DNA of 64,000 bases from Shewanella surugensis (GCF_023284005.1 NZ_JAKIKS010000002.1:62001-126000); one strand, 5' to 3'; numbered from the stretch's first letter, positions 50,717-60,624 are shown. Notes: generated by a model not told the origin, from the letters alone. Numbers and translations are program-made.

Positions 50717-51964
50717 ATGTTGTCTCCGTTCTTGCTCTCTCTTGCAATACTCGCGCTACTTAGCATTATTTTTGAAGAAGTCACTCAAATTAATAAGGCT
50801 AAAACCACATTATTTTTAGGCTGTATCTCTTGGATAACCCTGTTTATTTCTGCTAGGGATCCTGCTCATCAGCAGCTGATCTCTGAACAGTTAAACGAAA
50901 ACTTACTCGAAATTGCGACATTATGGCTGTTTCTTATGTCGACCATGACATTTGTCGCCTATCTCAATGCCAAAGGCCTTATCCAAGGATTGGTACAAAA
51001 AATCTTTCCCCAACAAGTATCAGTACGGGTACTGATGATATTGGTGGCATTGTTTTCATTAGTGTTATCTTCATTTTGTGATAATGTAACCTCAACATTA
51101 GTCTCACTGGGATTACTCACTACCTTTAAACTGGAAGCAAAAGTCCGTTTAAGAATGGCGGTATTGATTATTTTTGCCGTCAATTCGGGCGGTGTCGCCT
51201 TAATTACAGGTGATGTCACCACACTGATGATCTTCTTAGAAGGGCATCTGAAAATATCCGAACTGTTAATGCTTTCCATCCCATCAATGATCAGTGTCAT
51301 GTTACTTGCTGTACTTTTTTCGCTAAAATCGGAAGGAGAAGTGAGTACAACCCCGACTCAGCATCATTACCAAACCGTGGATATTATTATTGCGGTTATT
51401 TTCTTCAGTACTATTTTAGCCACGATGGCATTAAATGTGCTTTTTGCCATTCCACCGGTACTGACTTTTTTAACGGGCTTGTCGATTATGTTTCTCGTCG
51501 GACATATCTTCCGTAGCAATAAGGAAGAATTGAGGATCTTGGAATATATTCGCCAAGTTGAATATGACACCTTGCTGTTCTTTCTCGGGATTTTATTACT
51601 GGTGGGTATGTTAAAAGAAATTGGCACCTTAGATTTATTAGCCCAAATTTATACTCAGTTTGACCCTACTATATCGAACTTTATTACCGGTATAGGCTCA
51701 GCCCTAGTCGATAATGTGCCTTTAACCGCTGCATTACTCAAAGCCGATCCAATGCTTAATACGCCTGAATGGTTAAGCTTAACCTATGCGGTGGGTGTGG
51801 GTGGCTCATTATTGGTTATTGGCTCTGCTGCAGGCATTATCGCCATGACAAAAGTGAAAGAGTTAACGTTTGTCAGCTACCTAAGGTATGTGCCCGCATT
51901 ATTTGTTTGTTATTGCATCGGATATAGCCTCACGCTGTTCTTGGCGTATCATTTTTACGCTTAA
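50717..51964 (+). CDS. nhaD: NhaD-type Na+/H+ antiporter
   Basis: NhaD is an inner-membrane Na+ or Li+/H+ antiporter of the IT superfamily, common in marine and alkali-tolerant bacteria. The 415-residue protein has about 11-12 hydrophobic helices. It contains SSFCDNVTSTLVSLGL, the NSGGVALITGDVTTLMIF segment and GSALVDNVPLTAALL, the Asp/Asn/Thr-bearing motifs of the family. It complements the unrelated NhaA at 13947. It has its own 246-bp upstream region. The 3' side runs into the tandem repeats. Confidence 0.93.
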   Translation: MLSPFLLSLAILALLSIIFEEVTQINKAKTTLFLGCISWITLFISARDPAHQQLISEQLNENLLEIATLWLFLMSTMTFVAYLNAKGLIQGLVQKIFPQQVSVRVLMILVALFSLVLSSFCDNVTSTLVSLGLLTTFKLEAKVRLRMAVLIIFAVNSGGVALITGDVTTLMIFLEGHLKISELLMLSIPSMISVMLLAVLFSLKSEGEVSTTPTQHHYQTVDIIIAVIFFSTILATMALNVLFAIPPVLTFLTGLSIMFLVGHIFRSNKEELRILEYIRQVEYDTLLFFLGILLLVGMLKEIGTLDLLAQIYTQFDPTISNFITGIGSALVDNVPLTAALLKADPMLNTPEWLSLTYAVGVGGSLLVIGSAAGIIAMTKVKELTFVSYLRYVPALFVCYCIGYSLTLFLAYHFYA

Positions 51965-52001
51965 ACCAAAGCTAACATGGCTAAAGTCATGAGGGTCATC
52001 A

Positions 52002-52621
52002 GCTTTCAAATGGAAGCTGATGGCATTAAAATTTATCAAGTGTTGGATTTATCTGCTATTGATCCAGTGTGTTTGGATGACATTGCTTCAGTTGTGTCGA
52101 TTGCTGCCGCAGGCTTCTGTGTAGATTTGTTTATGACACGCTGTGAACCCATCCTTGGGCGCTCTACGACTTCATCCCTGAAGCCGAAGGTCATAAACAT
52201 CTCTACACTAGGGTTTAAAAGCAAAGCAAAAGCCAGTGTGTTTCCTCAATTTTAGTTCTCAGTTTAATGATGGTTTGTCTTTGAGGTAAGCGGGCTTTCA
52301 AATAAAAGCGGATAACATTTTTTATATTTTAATTTATCAAGTGTTGGATTTATCTGGTATTGATCCAGTGTGTTTGGATTACATTAGTTCAGTTGTATCG
52401 ATTGCTGCCGCAGGCTTCGGTGCAGATTTGTTTATGACACGCTGTAAACCCATCCTTGGGCGCTCTACGACTTCATCCCTGAAGCCGAAGGTCATAAACA
52501 TCTCTACACTAGGGTTTAAAAGCAAAGTAAAAGCCAGTGTGTTTCCTCAATTTTAGTTCTCAGTTTAATGATGGTTTGTCTTTGAGGTAAGCGGGCTTTC
52601 AAATGAAAGCGGATGACATTT
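52002..52621. repeat. Two-copy 301-bp tandem repeat bracketed by hairpins
   Basis: The stretches 52031-52320 and 52332-52621 are about 95% identical, with a 301-bp period. A small hairpin (GCTTTC-AAAT-GAAAGC, or a near match) lies at 52002, 52294 and 52595, bracketing each unit. A 71-codon frame is open in both copies, but seven of the eight codons that differ change the amino acid, and the opposite-strand frame is broken in copy 2. The unit therefore seems non-coding. The next 295 bp (52622-52916) show nothing beyond a hairpin-like TTAAGCGGAGCTTAA. Confidence 0.85.
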
Positions 52622-52916
52622 ACTAACTTATGTTATCAAGCGCTTGCAATAGAGGAAATGAAATATAGTAGATTTTCACAAAACAATTCATATAACGTTG
52701 ATTATTAAGCGGAGCTTAAAGCATAGCCTCGTAATGGTTTGCCATGCATAGTGCAATAGAACCATAAGTAAGGGATATGCGTTTTCCAATATCCGCATAT
52801 TCCTTCGATATTATCTTATTTTTATACATATATTGACTATCAGATATACTATCAAGCCAATTAACATCTCTAACTCCCCCTATCATTAATCTACTAAAAG
52901 CATGTGTTTCTAGCTT

Positions 52917-53231
52917 TTAATTGCTTGTCTGCAAAGCGTAAATAGCCTGATTAACCCAATGTAAATGATTATCTATAACTTTTGTATTACTATAGATGAC
53001 GAAAGCTTTATCAGTTAAAAAGCGCTTGTATTTATCTGGCTTTGAGTAAAGATTGTCATCTACTTCCTTATAGAATTCCTTTTCACTTGGCTTCAAGGCG
53101 GGGATAAGCTCATGCATTTTTTCAAGTTTGACTTTAAGAGTATTGTACACACTGACTCTATCTTCAACAGAACAATCTTCAGCGATAACTTGGGATGTAA
53201 ATAACGCTAAGATTAAAATAGATTTTTTCAT
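52917..53231 (-). CDS. Small exported protein, unknown function
   Basis: I do not recognise this gene. The 104-residue product has a clear signal peptide (MKKSILILALFTSQVIA, then EDCSVEDR). The mature part is highly charged and helical, with a single Cys (ESPECIALLY near its N-terminus: EDCSVED), KVKLEKMHELIPALKPSEKE and a Tyr/Lys-rich middle. There is no lipobox. It stands alone between two repeat-rich stretches, which suggests acquired or poorly conserved DNA. Part of the upstream region reads TTTGATATG with AAAGGA before the ATG, a good ribosome-binding site. Confidence 0.6.
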   Translation of the reverse strand: MKKSILILALFTSQVIAEDCSVEDRVSVYNTLKVKLEKMHELIPALKPSEKEFYKEVDDNLYSKPDKYKRFLTDKAFVIYSNTKVIDNHLHWVNQAIYALQTSN

Positions 53232-53344
53232 ATCAAATCCTTTTTACATAGCAGCAATAGCACCTATCTTATTGATACTAACCTATAAAACCGAATAGTT
53301 ATTGTTGTCAAACCCGCTATTAAAGGTAACGATAACAACTTAAT

Positions 53345-53974
53345 TTATTGATTTTGTAAGACCTAGGATAACAGTAGCACACATTGGAGTGTGTGATAAA
53401 CGGCCACTTTTCTAGAAACCAAGTAGTGACTCGTTCAGTGTTTATATCGTTAGTGAAGTGGCATAGTTATGTTACAGGCAATAGATCGTAAATCGTTTTG
53501 GGGCATACATAAGTTGAGTCCAGATCTACCAGCGATGACGGTTTGTATCACTAATTTGTACTAAAACCTCAGTAAAGAATAGATCTCGCTCACAATTTTC
53601 ACTGACTATCCTAAATAAATCCTTTCATTCACTGCTCCTCTCACAAAAGCCAACTCGAAGAAATACACTATTTTTGCTTTTAGATCCCCCATCGGAGTTA
53701 CTTCATTTTTCGATAGAAATATTGTGATTAAGACAGGATGTCGACAATAGCCTTAGTTGAGCCAAGGACGGCGAATATGAGGCGATAAATATTTTTGTTC
53801 ATCGAAAATTGAAGTGCTTCTACTCCGTCAGGGGCAGCATAGGGTTCCAAGGGGGATTGCTGTTGATCCCCTTTGGCCCTGTGTGAGTGGGAACTCACGA
53901 CCTGCCATTAAGCGAAGCTTAAGCGCTAAACTTAATACCCAAGCCACTGTGTGGATGGCAATGCCACCCAGCTC
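53345..53974. repeat. Gene-free tract with serial hairpins
   Basis: No credible gene is present. The right part (53841-53930) has successive inverted repeats: an imperfect long hairpin around CCAAGGGGGAT and ATCCCCTTTGG, then GTGAGT-GGGA-ACTCAC (53883-53898), then TTAAGCG-AA-GCTTAA. CACACA...TGTGTG occurs near 53380. A 31-codon frame (53469-53564) and a longer frame into gspB are not convincing. Serial hairpins suggest a dispersed REP-like repeat or a decayed insertion abutting the gspB 3' end. Confidence 0.5.
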
Positions 53975-55048
53975 TTATGCTGCAGGAACAGAAAACTTAT
54001 TCCCCGAGATCTCAAGTACCACATCTTGTGGGCGTATTTCGATGACCTTTAGTTTCCCCTGAATCACTCCCCCTTGCTGTAACTCTACCCCATCAACATT
54101 CAACCAACGCTTATCAACAGAGCTCGCATAAACATGACCATCGATACTAAATTCAGGAACTTGTAACTGGACTGATGCGGGTAATTGCCCATATTTAGGA
54201 ATAGCTTCAGCATGCGTTTTAGCCTCCGTCTGCGGCTCTCCATCTTTTTGCTGAGTATTATTATCTCTTTCAACTTCTCTTAATGCTTTCTGAAGCGCGT
54301 CCACTAATAAGGCATTGTCTTCGCTTCCAGAATTAACTTGATCAACCCCATTATGATGCTTCGAAGCGGCTAACGTTTCACTCGATAATGGTATTTTGTC
54401 TACTTTCGCTGCGGCAGGCTTTTCTTCCATTCCTACTGCCGATGCCGCAATCGCCACTTCTTTTTTAAGCGCTGCCAATACATCTTGGCCTTTTTGATTC
54501 ATATTTGCACCGAGCATGATAGGCTTGGCGTCTAAATGAGAGGCTCGCGACTGAACGTTTTCATTTTCTTCTCTTGAAGCCACTTTCTTTGATGTCAATT
54601 TTTTTTCTGCAGCCGTTTCCAGCGGTATTATGTGACCCGTTTTATCTGAAACCCACATGACGGGCTCAGGCTCCACATTGGGCAATGCTTGGGGAACGGG
54701 CAAAGCCACTTTACCCACAAACTGAACCCCTGATAACAAGGGAGCGTTCTCTACTGAAGCCTCAGTGATACGTTGAGACGGCTTTACCTCATCAGTGACT
54801 TTCTGGCTATCAGAGACCAATAAGCGAGATGATTGGACTTTAGATAGGCTTGGCTCATTTAAAAATAGGCGACTCATAAACCACGCTAACATCACTGATA
54901 ATAAAATAATCATTGTTAAAATAATCACTTTTCTGTTCAATGAACTGGCCTTTTTATTGGCGTAACTATCGGCTCGCGGGGCTAAAATAGGATCCATATT
55001 CACTTCTTGCTGCTTAGCACGCGTAACCGCATCTAATAAAATCGACAT
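53975..55048 (-). CDS. gspB: Type II secretion assembly protein GspB/ExeB
   Basis: GspB works with GspA to place the secretin of the type II secretion system through peptidoglycan. The 357-residue protein has a short cytoplasmic N-terminus (MSILLDAVTRAKQQE), one membrane helix (about 43-64), a long disordered periplasmic linker and the conserved C-terminal GspB domain (LPASVQLQVPEFSIDGHVYA, RWLNVDGVELQQGGVI). It shares one base with the gspA stop (55048). The main gsp operon is not in this window, as is usual for the gspAB pair. Confidence 0.88.
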   Translation of the reverse strand: MSILLDAVTRAKQQEVNMDPILAPRADSYANKKASSLNRKVIILTMIILLSVMLAWFMSRLFLNEPSLSKVQSSRLLVSDSQKVTDEVKPSQRITEASVENAPLLSGVQFVGKVALPVPQALPNVEPEPVMWVSDKTGHIIPLETAAEKKLTSKKVASREENENVQSRASHLDAKPIMLGANMNQKGQDVLAALKKEVAIAASAVGMEEKPAAAKVDKIPLSSETLAASKHHNGVDQVNSGSEDNALLVDALQKALREVERDNNTQQKDGEPQTEAKTHAEAIPKYGQLPASVQLQVPEFSIDGHVYASSVDKRWLNVDGVELQQGGVIQGKLKVIEIRPQDVVLEISGNKFSVPAA

Positions 55049-56697
55049 TAATAACGCCCTCCTGCATTTTCTAGCCTAGGGCCTGCAGTGCTTAAATATA
55101 AATTCAACTGCGATAAGGTGTTACTTCCCGCAATACCATCTGACTTCAATCCGTGTTGCAGTTGAAAAGCTTTCAGTTCATTTTTAAGATCGTTATCAAA
55201 ATGACTCACTAAGCGAGGTGGACGACCCGACACCAACGCTAGACTATTCTCTAACCATTGCAATTGATTCAAACTCGCTTGTTCATCAACCACTAAAGGC
55301 GCTGAAGCAGCTTCAGAAAAGACTTCATAAGTGCCCGAAAAATGTGTATTAAACCAGCTTTGACTGACCCATAATTGCTGCTCATTAAGCTGTAATAAGA
55401 CTTGCTCTCCTTCTTTTGCTAATAAAGTCCCATAAAACACTTGCTGCTTATCATCGACTAAATAGACAACCGCAGGATAATTGAGCTTCAATAACTGTAC
55501 CAAGCTACCTTGCAGCTGAAAACACCTCAATGCCTGCATTCCCGCCGCTTGGCAACCACTGAGACCGATATAAGGTGTCTTTCCCCATGCCTGTAACAAA
55601 CTGGCATAAGCGGGCTCCAAATGACGACTCTGCTCTATGGCCAATGTTAATAGTGAAGACGCCATATTGGGCGTATCGAGCGACGGGTCTTGCTTTGTTA
55701 AACGGGCTGGAGTCACTTTGTCAACCGAAGTCCCCCTTGCTAAAGGCAGTGGTAAAGCCATGGCAGCTGGTGTTTGTTGAACAACAACGGCATGATTTTT
55801 TTCGACATAAAAGAAATAAAAAGCCAAGGAAAAGATACTGAGCGACACTAAGCCTGCAATCCAAGGGAAAAGCCTGCTGCTTTGCTCCTCATCTTCACCA
55901 GACACTTCATAGGAGGCGGCTTTTACCATTTTTGCATCAATCATACTGCAACTATTCGCAAAGCCAGCCATCAATGCTCGCTCAGCGATTAAGTTAATTA
56001 ACCTTGGAATGCCGCCACTGTATTGATGTAGCGCTTTAATCGCACCCCGATTAAATAACAATTGCTGCCGACCGGCCACTTGTAAACGATGCAATATATA
56101 AAAGCCTACGTCATCATAAGTTAAGGGTAATAAATGATATCGAGCAGTGATCCTTTGCGCCAATTGTCTTAGCTCTTGTCGCTTTAATAATTGCTGCAAT
56201 TCAGGCTGACCAATTAAAATAACTTGTAATAATTTCTTGGTATCGGTTTCTAAATTCGTTAATAAGCGCAATTGTTCCAGCACTTCAGGACGTAAATGCT
56301 GGGCTTCATCAATAATTAATACGGTATTACGTGATGCTTGATGATTATCTAACAAGAATCGACTGATCAGATCGGTCAATTGCTTTATACTCGGATTGTC
56401 CGTATAAATTATGCCTAACTCATCACATACGGTCGCCAATAATTCTTGCTCTGTTAATGATGGGTTTAAGATAAATGCAGTATCAGTATTGTCAGGTAAC
56501 TGATTTAATAAACGGCGAGAAACCGTGGTTTTTCCTGTGCCCACTTCACCCGTTAATAGTACAAAACCTCCCGTTTCCCCCAGGCCATACGTTAAATGCG
56601 CTAATGCTTCCCGATGCCTGCCACTTAAAAATAAATAATGGGGATTCGGAGCGATGGAAAAAGGGTTATCATTGAGTCCATAAAAAGCCTTGTACAT
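55048..56697 (-). CDS. gspA: Type II secretion ATPase GspA/ExeA
   Basis: GspA is a membrane ATPase that with GspB allows secretin multimers to assemble in the wall. The 549-residue protein has a Walker A motif (GEVGTGKT, residues 50-57), Walker B (LIIDEAQHL, about 127-135), one membrane helix (about 274-296) and a periplasmic part. A C-terminal peptidoglycan-binding domain lies at about 490-535 (LKAFQLQHGLKSDGIAGSNT). All parts expected of ExeA are present. It leads a two-gene operon with gspB and is divergent from cca. Confidence 0.92.
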   Translation of the reverse strand: MYKAFYGLNDNPFSIAPNPHYLFLSGRHREALAHLTYGLGETGGFVLLTGEVGTGKTTVSRRLLNQLPDNTDTAFILNPSLTEQELLATVCDELGIIYTDNPSIKQLTDLISRFLLDNHQASRNTVLIIDEAQHLRPEVLEQLRLLTNLETDTKKLLQVILIGQPELQQLLKRQELRQLAQRITARYHLLPLTYDDVGFYILHRLQVAGRQQLLFNRGAIKALHQYSGGIPRLINLIAERALMAGFANSCSMIDAKMVKAASYEVSGEDEEQSSRLFPWIAGLVSLSIFSLAFYFFYVEKNHAVVVQQTPAAMALPLPLARGTSVDKVTPARLTKQDPSLDTPNMASSLLTLAIEQSRHLEPAYASLLQAWGKTPYIGLSGCQAAGMQALRCFQLQGSLVQLLKLNYPAVVYLVDDKQQVFYGTLLAKEGEQVLLQLNEQQLWVSQSWFNTHFSGTYEVFSEAASAPLVVDEQASLNQLQWLENSLALVSGRPPRLVSHFDNDLKNELKAFQLQHGLKSDGIAGSNTLSQLNLYLSTAGPRLENAGGRY

Positions 56698-56880
56698 ACT
56701 AACAGAAATCCTTAATAAAAAGTCTTGACCAAGGTAAAGGCAAGTGGCATTTTTGTCAAAATTTACGACTCTATTTTACAGTCAAAACATCCTGACATTA
56801 TAAACCTCCAGATAATTTTGGTTTCAAATTTTGCCATGTTAAGCTTATTCTCACCCCTTCTTTAATTAAAATCAGTCATT

Positions 56881-58119
56881 GTGAAAATATACCTTGTTGG
56901 CGGCGCAGTCAGAGATACATTATTAAAATTACCGATAAAAGATCGAGATTACCTAGTCGTTGGCTCTACCCCAAAAGAAATGCTTTCTAAGGGCTACAAA
57001 CAAGTCGGTAAGGACTTCCCGGTTTTTTTACACCCTAACACTCAACAAGAATATGCATTGGCCCGAACGGAAAAAAAAATTGCTTCGGGTTATGGCGGCT
57101 TTCATTGTTATGCTGCAGCTGATGTCACCCTAGAGCAAGACTTACAACGCCGAGATTTAACCATTAATGCAATCGCTCAAGATGACTCTGGCGCACTATT
57201 TGACCCTTTCGGTGGGTTAGATGACATTAAACAAGGTGTGCTTAGACATGTGTCTCCAGCCTTTGTTGAAGATCCACTCAGGGTATTACGCGTCGCACGC
57301 TTTGCCGCTCGCTACCATCAACAGGGGTTTAGCATCGCAAATGAGACATTAGCCCTCATGACACAATTAAGCCTCAGTGGAGAGCTTGCAGCATTAACCC
57401 CCGAGCGTGTCTATCAAGAATTAGATCATGCCCTCTCAACCAATGCGCCTCAGATCTTTTTTACGGTATTAAGACAATGCCAAGCCCTTGAGATCCTTTT
57501 TCCTGAAATTGATGCCTTGTTTGGCGTTCCTCAACCTGAAAAATGGCATCCAGAGATTGATAGTGGCATTCATACCATGATGGTATTGAAACAAGCCAGT
57601 TTGCTTAGCAATGATAACGCTGTGCGGTTTGCAGCACTGGTCCATGATCTCGGCAAAGCCTTAAGTCCAAAAGAGCACTTACCCAAACACCATGGCCATG
57701 GACAAAAAGGGCTCACACTCATTAAGCAGATGTGTGCTCGACTACGGATCCCTAACCGTTATCTAGATTTAGCATTGCTAACAAGCGATCAACATCAAAA
57801 TATCCACAACATTAGTCAGCTACGTGCTGAAACACTCATAAAAATATTTAATAAAGCCGACTTCTGGCGTAAACCTGAACGTCTAAACCAATTGGCTTTA
57901 GTGTGTGAAGCCGATGCAAGAGGAAGAACGGGATTTGAACATATCGACTACCCACAAGCCAACTACTTACATAAATGTTACAAAGCTGCCGCCTCAGTTT
58001 CCGTTAAACCCATTATTGACGCTGGGTTTAAAGGTGCTGCAATCAAACAACAACTCAATATAGAACGAAGTAAAATCGTTAAAGAAGCTATACAGTTTAT
58101 AAACAAAAAAAACAGATAA
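56881..58119 (+). CDS. cca: CCA-adding tRNA nucleotidyltransferase
   Basis: Cca adds or repairs the CCA end of tRNAs. The 412-residue protein starts with GTG. It has the G-G-x-V-R-D motif (GGAVRD), the metal-binding DRDYLVVG (D21 and D23), the [10 protein letters not shown] motif, and a C-terminal HD phosphohydrolase domain (ALVHDLGKA, near residue 257) of the gammaproteobacterial type. Length matches E. coli Cca. The intergenic region to gspA (183 bp) should carry both promoters. Confidence 0.97.
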   Translation: MKIYLVGGAVRDTLLKLPIKDRDYLVVGSTPKEMLSKGYKQVGKDFPVFLHPNTQQEYALARTEKKIASGYGGFHCYAAADVTLEQDLQRRDLTINAIAQDDSGALFDPFGGLDDIKQGVLRHVSPAFVEDPLRVLRVARFAARYHQQGFSIANETLALMTQLSLSGELAALTPERVYQELDHALSTNAPQIFFTVLRQCQALEILFPEIDALFGVPQPEKWHPEIDSGIHTMMVLKQASLLSNDNAVRFAALVHDLGKALSPKEHLPKHHGHGQKGLTLIKQMCARLRIPNRYLDLALLTSDQHQNIHNISQLRAETLIKIFNKADFWRKPERLNQLALVCEADARGRTGFEHIDYPQANYLHKCYKAAASVSVKPIIDAGFKGAAIKQQLNIERSKIVKEAIQFINKKNR

Positions 58120-58242
58120 TTTAGTAAAAAGTCTTACGATTGACTAAGCCTATGTATACCAAAGTAAAGGAGCGCTATTATTCTCCTTACTGGGCTTGCA
58201 TTTATAGCAATATTGTCTAAGGTATACAGTGCTTAGCGTAAA

Positions 58243-58271
58243 TGGCATAGCAAATTCAGTTTGCTATGCCA
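58243..58271. promoter_or_regulatory. Perfect hairpin upstream of lpp
   Basis: A perfect 12-bp stem (TGGCATAGCAAA with TTTGCTATGCCA) with a 5-nt loop lies 70 bp before lpp. No T-run follows, so it is a weak terminator candidate for cca or an operator/leader element of lpp. An imperfect hairpin near 58163-58189 (AGGAG with CTCCT) lies closer to the cca stop. Confidence 0.5.
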
Positions 58272-58340
58272 TAATTAACTTGTTGCGGTTATACTGCATA
58301 ACTGTTCAATTTAAACTAACTGACTTGAAGGGATTTCCCA

Positions 58341-58595
58341 ATGAACAAAAAAGTACTGATGATTGCTGGTGTTGCTATGACTGTTATGCTCGGCGGTTGC
58401 GCCTCGACTGGCGACATCGAAAAATTAAGCAATAAAGTCGATCAACTATCAGCGCAAGTGAATGCGATGTCATCTGATCAAGCTAAAATGTCTGCAGACA
58501 TGAGAGACACCAAAGCCGCAGCGATGAATGCAGAAGCTGAAGCAAAAAGAGCAAATGACCGTATCGACAATATTGCTTCGTCTTATAGCAAGTAA
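58341..58595 (+). CDS. lpp: Major outer-membrane (Braun) lipoprotein Lpp
   Basis: Lpp tethers the outer membrane to peptidoglycan. The 84-residue precursor has a lipoprotein signal with lipobox LGGC (Cys20), then a heptad-patterned coiled coil (IEKLSNKVDQLSAQVNAMSS, Ala-rich later part) and a C-terminal SSYSK whose Lys would be linked to the wall. It is slightly longer than E. coli Lpp. A strong terminator follows. The convergent neighbour is an L,D-transpeptidase of the class that makes the Lpp-peptidoglycan bond. Confidence 0.92.
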   Translation: MNKKVLMIAGVAMTVMLGGCASTGDIEKLSNKVDQLSAQVNAMSSDQAKMSADMRDTKAAAMNAEAEAKRANDRIDNIASSYSK

Positions 58596-58605
58596 TATGT
58601 CAGTA

Positions 58606-58644
58606 TTGGCAACATCAAAAAACCATTGATGTTGCCAATGTTTT
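58606..58644 (+). terminator. Rho-independent terminator after lpp
   Basis: A perfect 13-bp stem (TTGGCAACATCAA with TTGATGTTGCCAA), 7-nt loop, is followed by TGTTTT. It starts 11 bp past the lpp stop, as expected for a very abundant short mRNA. Confidence 0.92.
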
Positions 58645-58763
58645 CCTCTCCTCATTAATAAAATCCACACATAAATTCATTTCAAATATTCGTTCCCGTC
58701 AATGATAAACATAAAAAAACGCCCTTTGTGGACGCTTGCTTTCATCTTACTGTTATTTTTTAT

Positions 58764-59669
58764 TTACCGAAAGAGACCCACATCAACGGGCAAACCATTT
58801 TTCAGCATAATGGCTTCATCCGCAGTGCTGATATCAATATCAAACTGGCTCATAAACTTAAGATTTTTTGAGCTCCAATTAACGACTTGTACTTGCTCTA
58901 CTTTGGTTTTTGACAAAGGAGAATGCACCTCAATAATCTTACGACCGCTTGGCTCAGATGAGGTTTTAACGACTTGATTTATTATGGTAACTTTCTCACC
59001 GCGTTTAATATTATTAAACAACCATTCAATATTATCTGGGCTTAAGCGTATACAGCCAGAACTCACCCGCATCCCTATACCAAAGTTTTGATTGGTTCCA
59101 TGGATCAGGTAACTTCCCGTTCCATAAGCTAACTGAATAGCAAATTTCCCTAGTGGATTATCGGGCCCAGGTTGCACCACAGAGGGAAGGACTTCGCCCC
59201 GCTCTTCAAGGTGTTCTTTGCGAATACTCGCTGGCGGTGTCCATGTTGGATTGGGGATCCGAGATTTAACCTTAGTGATCATAATAGGCGTTTCGCGACC
59301 AATACGCCCAATACCGACGGGAAACACGTAGACCTTTTGTTTCCCTTTTGGGAAGTAATACAACCTCAGCTCAGGAAGGTTAATCACCACTCCCTCTCGC
59401 GGCACATCCGGTAATAACATTTCTGTCGGAATGATCAGTAGCGTTCCCTGCTTAGGTAAAAAAGGATCAACCCCAGGATTAGCAGCCATCAGCTCTAAAA
59501 TACCGATATCGTAATCTTTTGCAATCGTTTGAAAGTATTCCCCTTTTTGAACAATATGTCGTTGTATCTCACCCACTAATCGACTCCCCTTTTCAGGAAG
59601 TGGATACACATTGGCCACACTTGTGAAAGGGTATAATACTAAGATGAACCACAACAATGAACGTATCAT
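58764..59669 (-). CDS. LysM and YkuD-domain L,D-transpeptidase
   Basis: This periplasmic enzyme family attaches Lpp to peptidoglycan or makes 3-3 cross-links. The 301-residue protein has a signal peptide (residues 1-19, ending SVANVYP), a LysM domain (HIVQKGEYFQTIAKDYDIGI, about 39-82), and a YkuD catalytic domain with HGTNQNFGIGMRVSSGCIRL; Cys206 is the nucleophile. It belongs to the ErfK/YbiS/YcfS group. Placement next to lpp suggests the Lpp-anchoring role, which is inferred. It is convergent with lpp. Confidence 0.9.
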   Translation of the reverse strand: MIRSLLWFILVLYPFTSVANVYPLPEKGSRLVGEIQRHIVQKGEYFQTIAKDYDIGILELMAANPGVDPFLPKQGTLLIIPTEMLLPDVPREGVVINLPELRLYYFPKGKQKVYVFPVGIGRIGRETPIMITKVKSRIPNPTWTPPASIRKEHLEERGEVLPSVVQPGPDNPLGKFAIQLAYGTGSYLIHGTNQNFGIGMRVSSGCIRLSPDNIEWLFNNIKRGEKVTIINQVVKTSSEPSGRKIIEVHSPLSKTKVEQVQVVNWSSKNLKFMSQFDIDISTADEAIMLKNGLPVDVGLFR

Positions 59670-59748
59670 CTGTCACTCTTTCCTATGATTAAATGGACTC
59701 TCTTCACCATGTTATCAAGCTCAAGATCGTAGATTAGAGCCAAACACC

Positions 59749-60609
59749 TTAATTCAGATCCTCTGTTTTTACCATTAGATTCACTACAAAATCAATTTCG
59801 ACAGTATCAAAATACGCCAAACCTATTTTCTTACGTACTTTTTCACTGACTCTCCATGCATAAGGTGTCATATCCAGTAACGTTAACGCTTGCTCGCCTG
59901 TGCAAGGCAAAGTGAAAGCGACTCGTTGACTTTTTAACAATTCAAACCCGCTTGGTACACTTAAGTCTAGTGCTTTCTCTGTCAGATCTGTATAAATATG
60001 TGATTTTATCTGCCACAAATGCCTAGGAGCGGGTATGACTTGCAATAAAACGCCATTATTTTTCAAAACTCTAGGCAGTTCTTTCCCTTTTAAAGGCTTA
60101 TCAATCAAAGTGACTAAGTCAAAACTACTATCAGCGAAGGGTAATGACTTAAAATGACTCGTGATATAAGTACTACTGGGTGCTGATTTTGCGGCAGCAA
60201 ACAAAGCATTTTCCGCTTCTGCGATCCCTGTCTGTACTAACGATATTGCAGGAAGATCAATGTTAAGCTGACTCGCTAATGCCCGCATATAAAAGCCTTC
60301 TCCACAATCAAAGTCTAATTGTGTCAATTGGGCTTGCTGTAATACCGCTATATCACTCACACAATCACTCAATATTTCGCCCATGGTTTTAATCAAAGGT
60401 GAAAATACGCCACTCTCCAGTAAGTAACGTTTAGCGCGCATGACTTGCCTCGAGTCTAATTTTGGCTTTTTCGCGACACTAAAAATCCAGTAACCCTGCT
60501 CACTCTTGTCAAAATGATGTTTGTTCTCACAATACAGGCCTTGTGAAGCTTGATGTATCCACAATGGCTGAGTGCACGTTGGACATAAATAAATACTTTT
60601 CATCTTCAT
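59749..60609 (-). CDS. rlmA: 23S rRNA (guanine-N1)-methyltransferase RlmA-like
   Basis: RlmA methylates G745 in helix 35 of 23S rRNA. The 286-residue product has the family's N-terminal zinc site (C9, C12, C27, H31 in YLCPTCTQPLWIHQ and YCENKHHFD). A methyltransferase domain follows, with the LDFDCGEGFYMRALASQL cofactor-binding segment; the usual DxGCGEG reads DFDCGEG. The C-terminal MTPYAWRVSEKVRKKI is also typical. Met1 or Met3 may be the start. It follows uppP by 15 bp on the same strand. Confidence 0.85.
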   Translation of the reverse strand: MKMKSIYLCPTCTQPLWIHQASQGLYCENKHHFDKSEQGYWIFSVAKKPKLDSRQVMRAKRYLLESGVFSPLIKTMGEILSDCVSDIAVLQQAQLTQLDFDCGEGFYMRALASQLNIDLPAISLVQTGIAEAENALFAAAKSAPSSTYITSHFKSLPFADSSFDLVTLIDKPLKGKELPRVLKNNGVLLQVIPAPRHLWQIKSHIYTDLTEKALDLSVPSGFELLKSQRVAFTLPCTGEQALTLLDMTPYAWRVSEKVRKKIGLAYFDTVEIDFVVNLMVKTEDLN

Positions 60610-60624
60610 CTAATCAATTCACCG

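Noticed and set aside
51977..52556. Frames of 92 and 71 codons in the tandem repeats
   Set aside because: Almost all differences between the two copies change amino acids, and neither frame has a ribosome-binding site.
53814..54062. 82-codon plus-strand frame overlapping the gspB 3' end
   Set aside because: It runs through the hairpin tract into an antisense frame of gspB; no ribosome-binding site and composition reflects the repeats.
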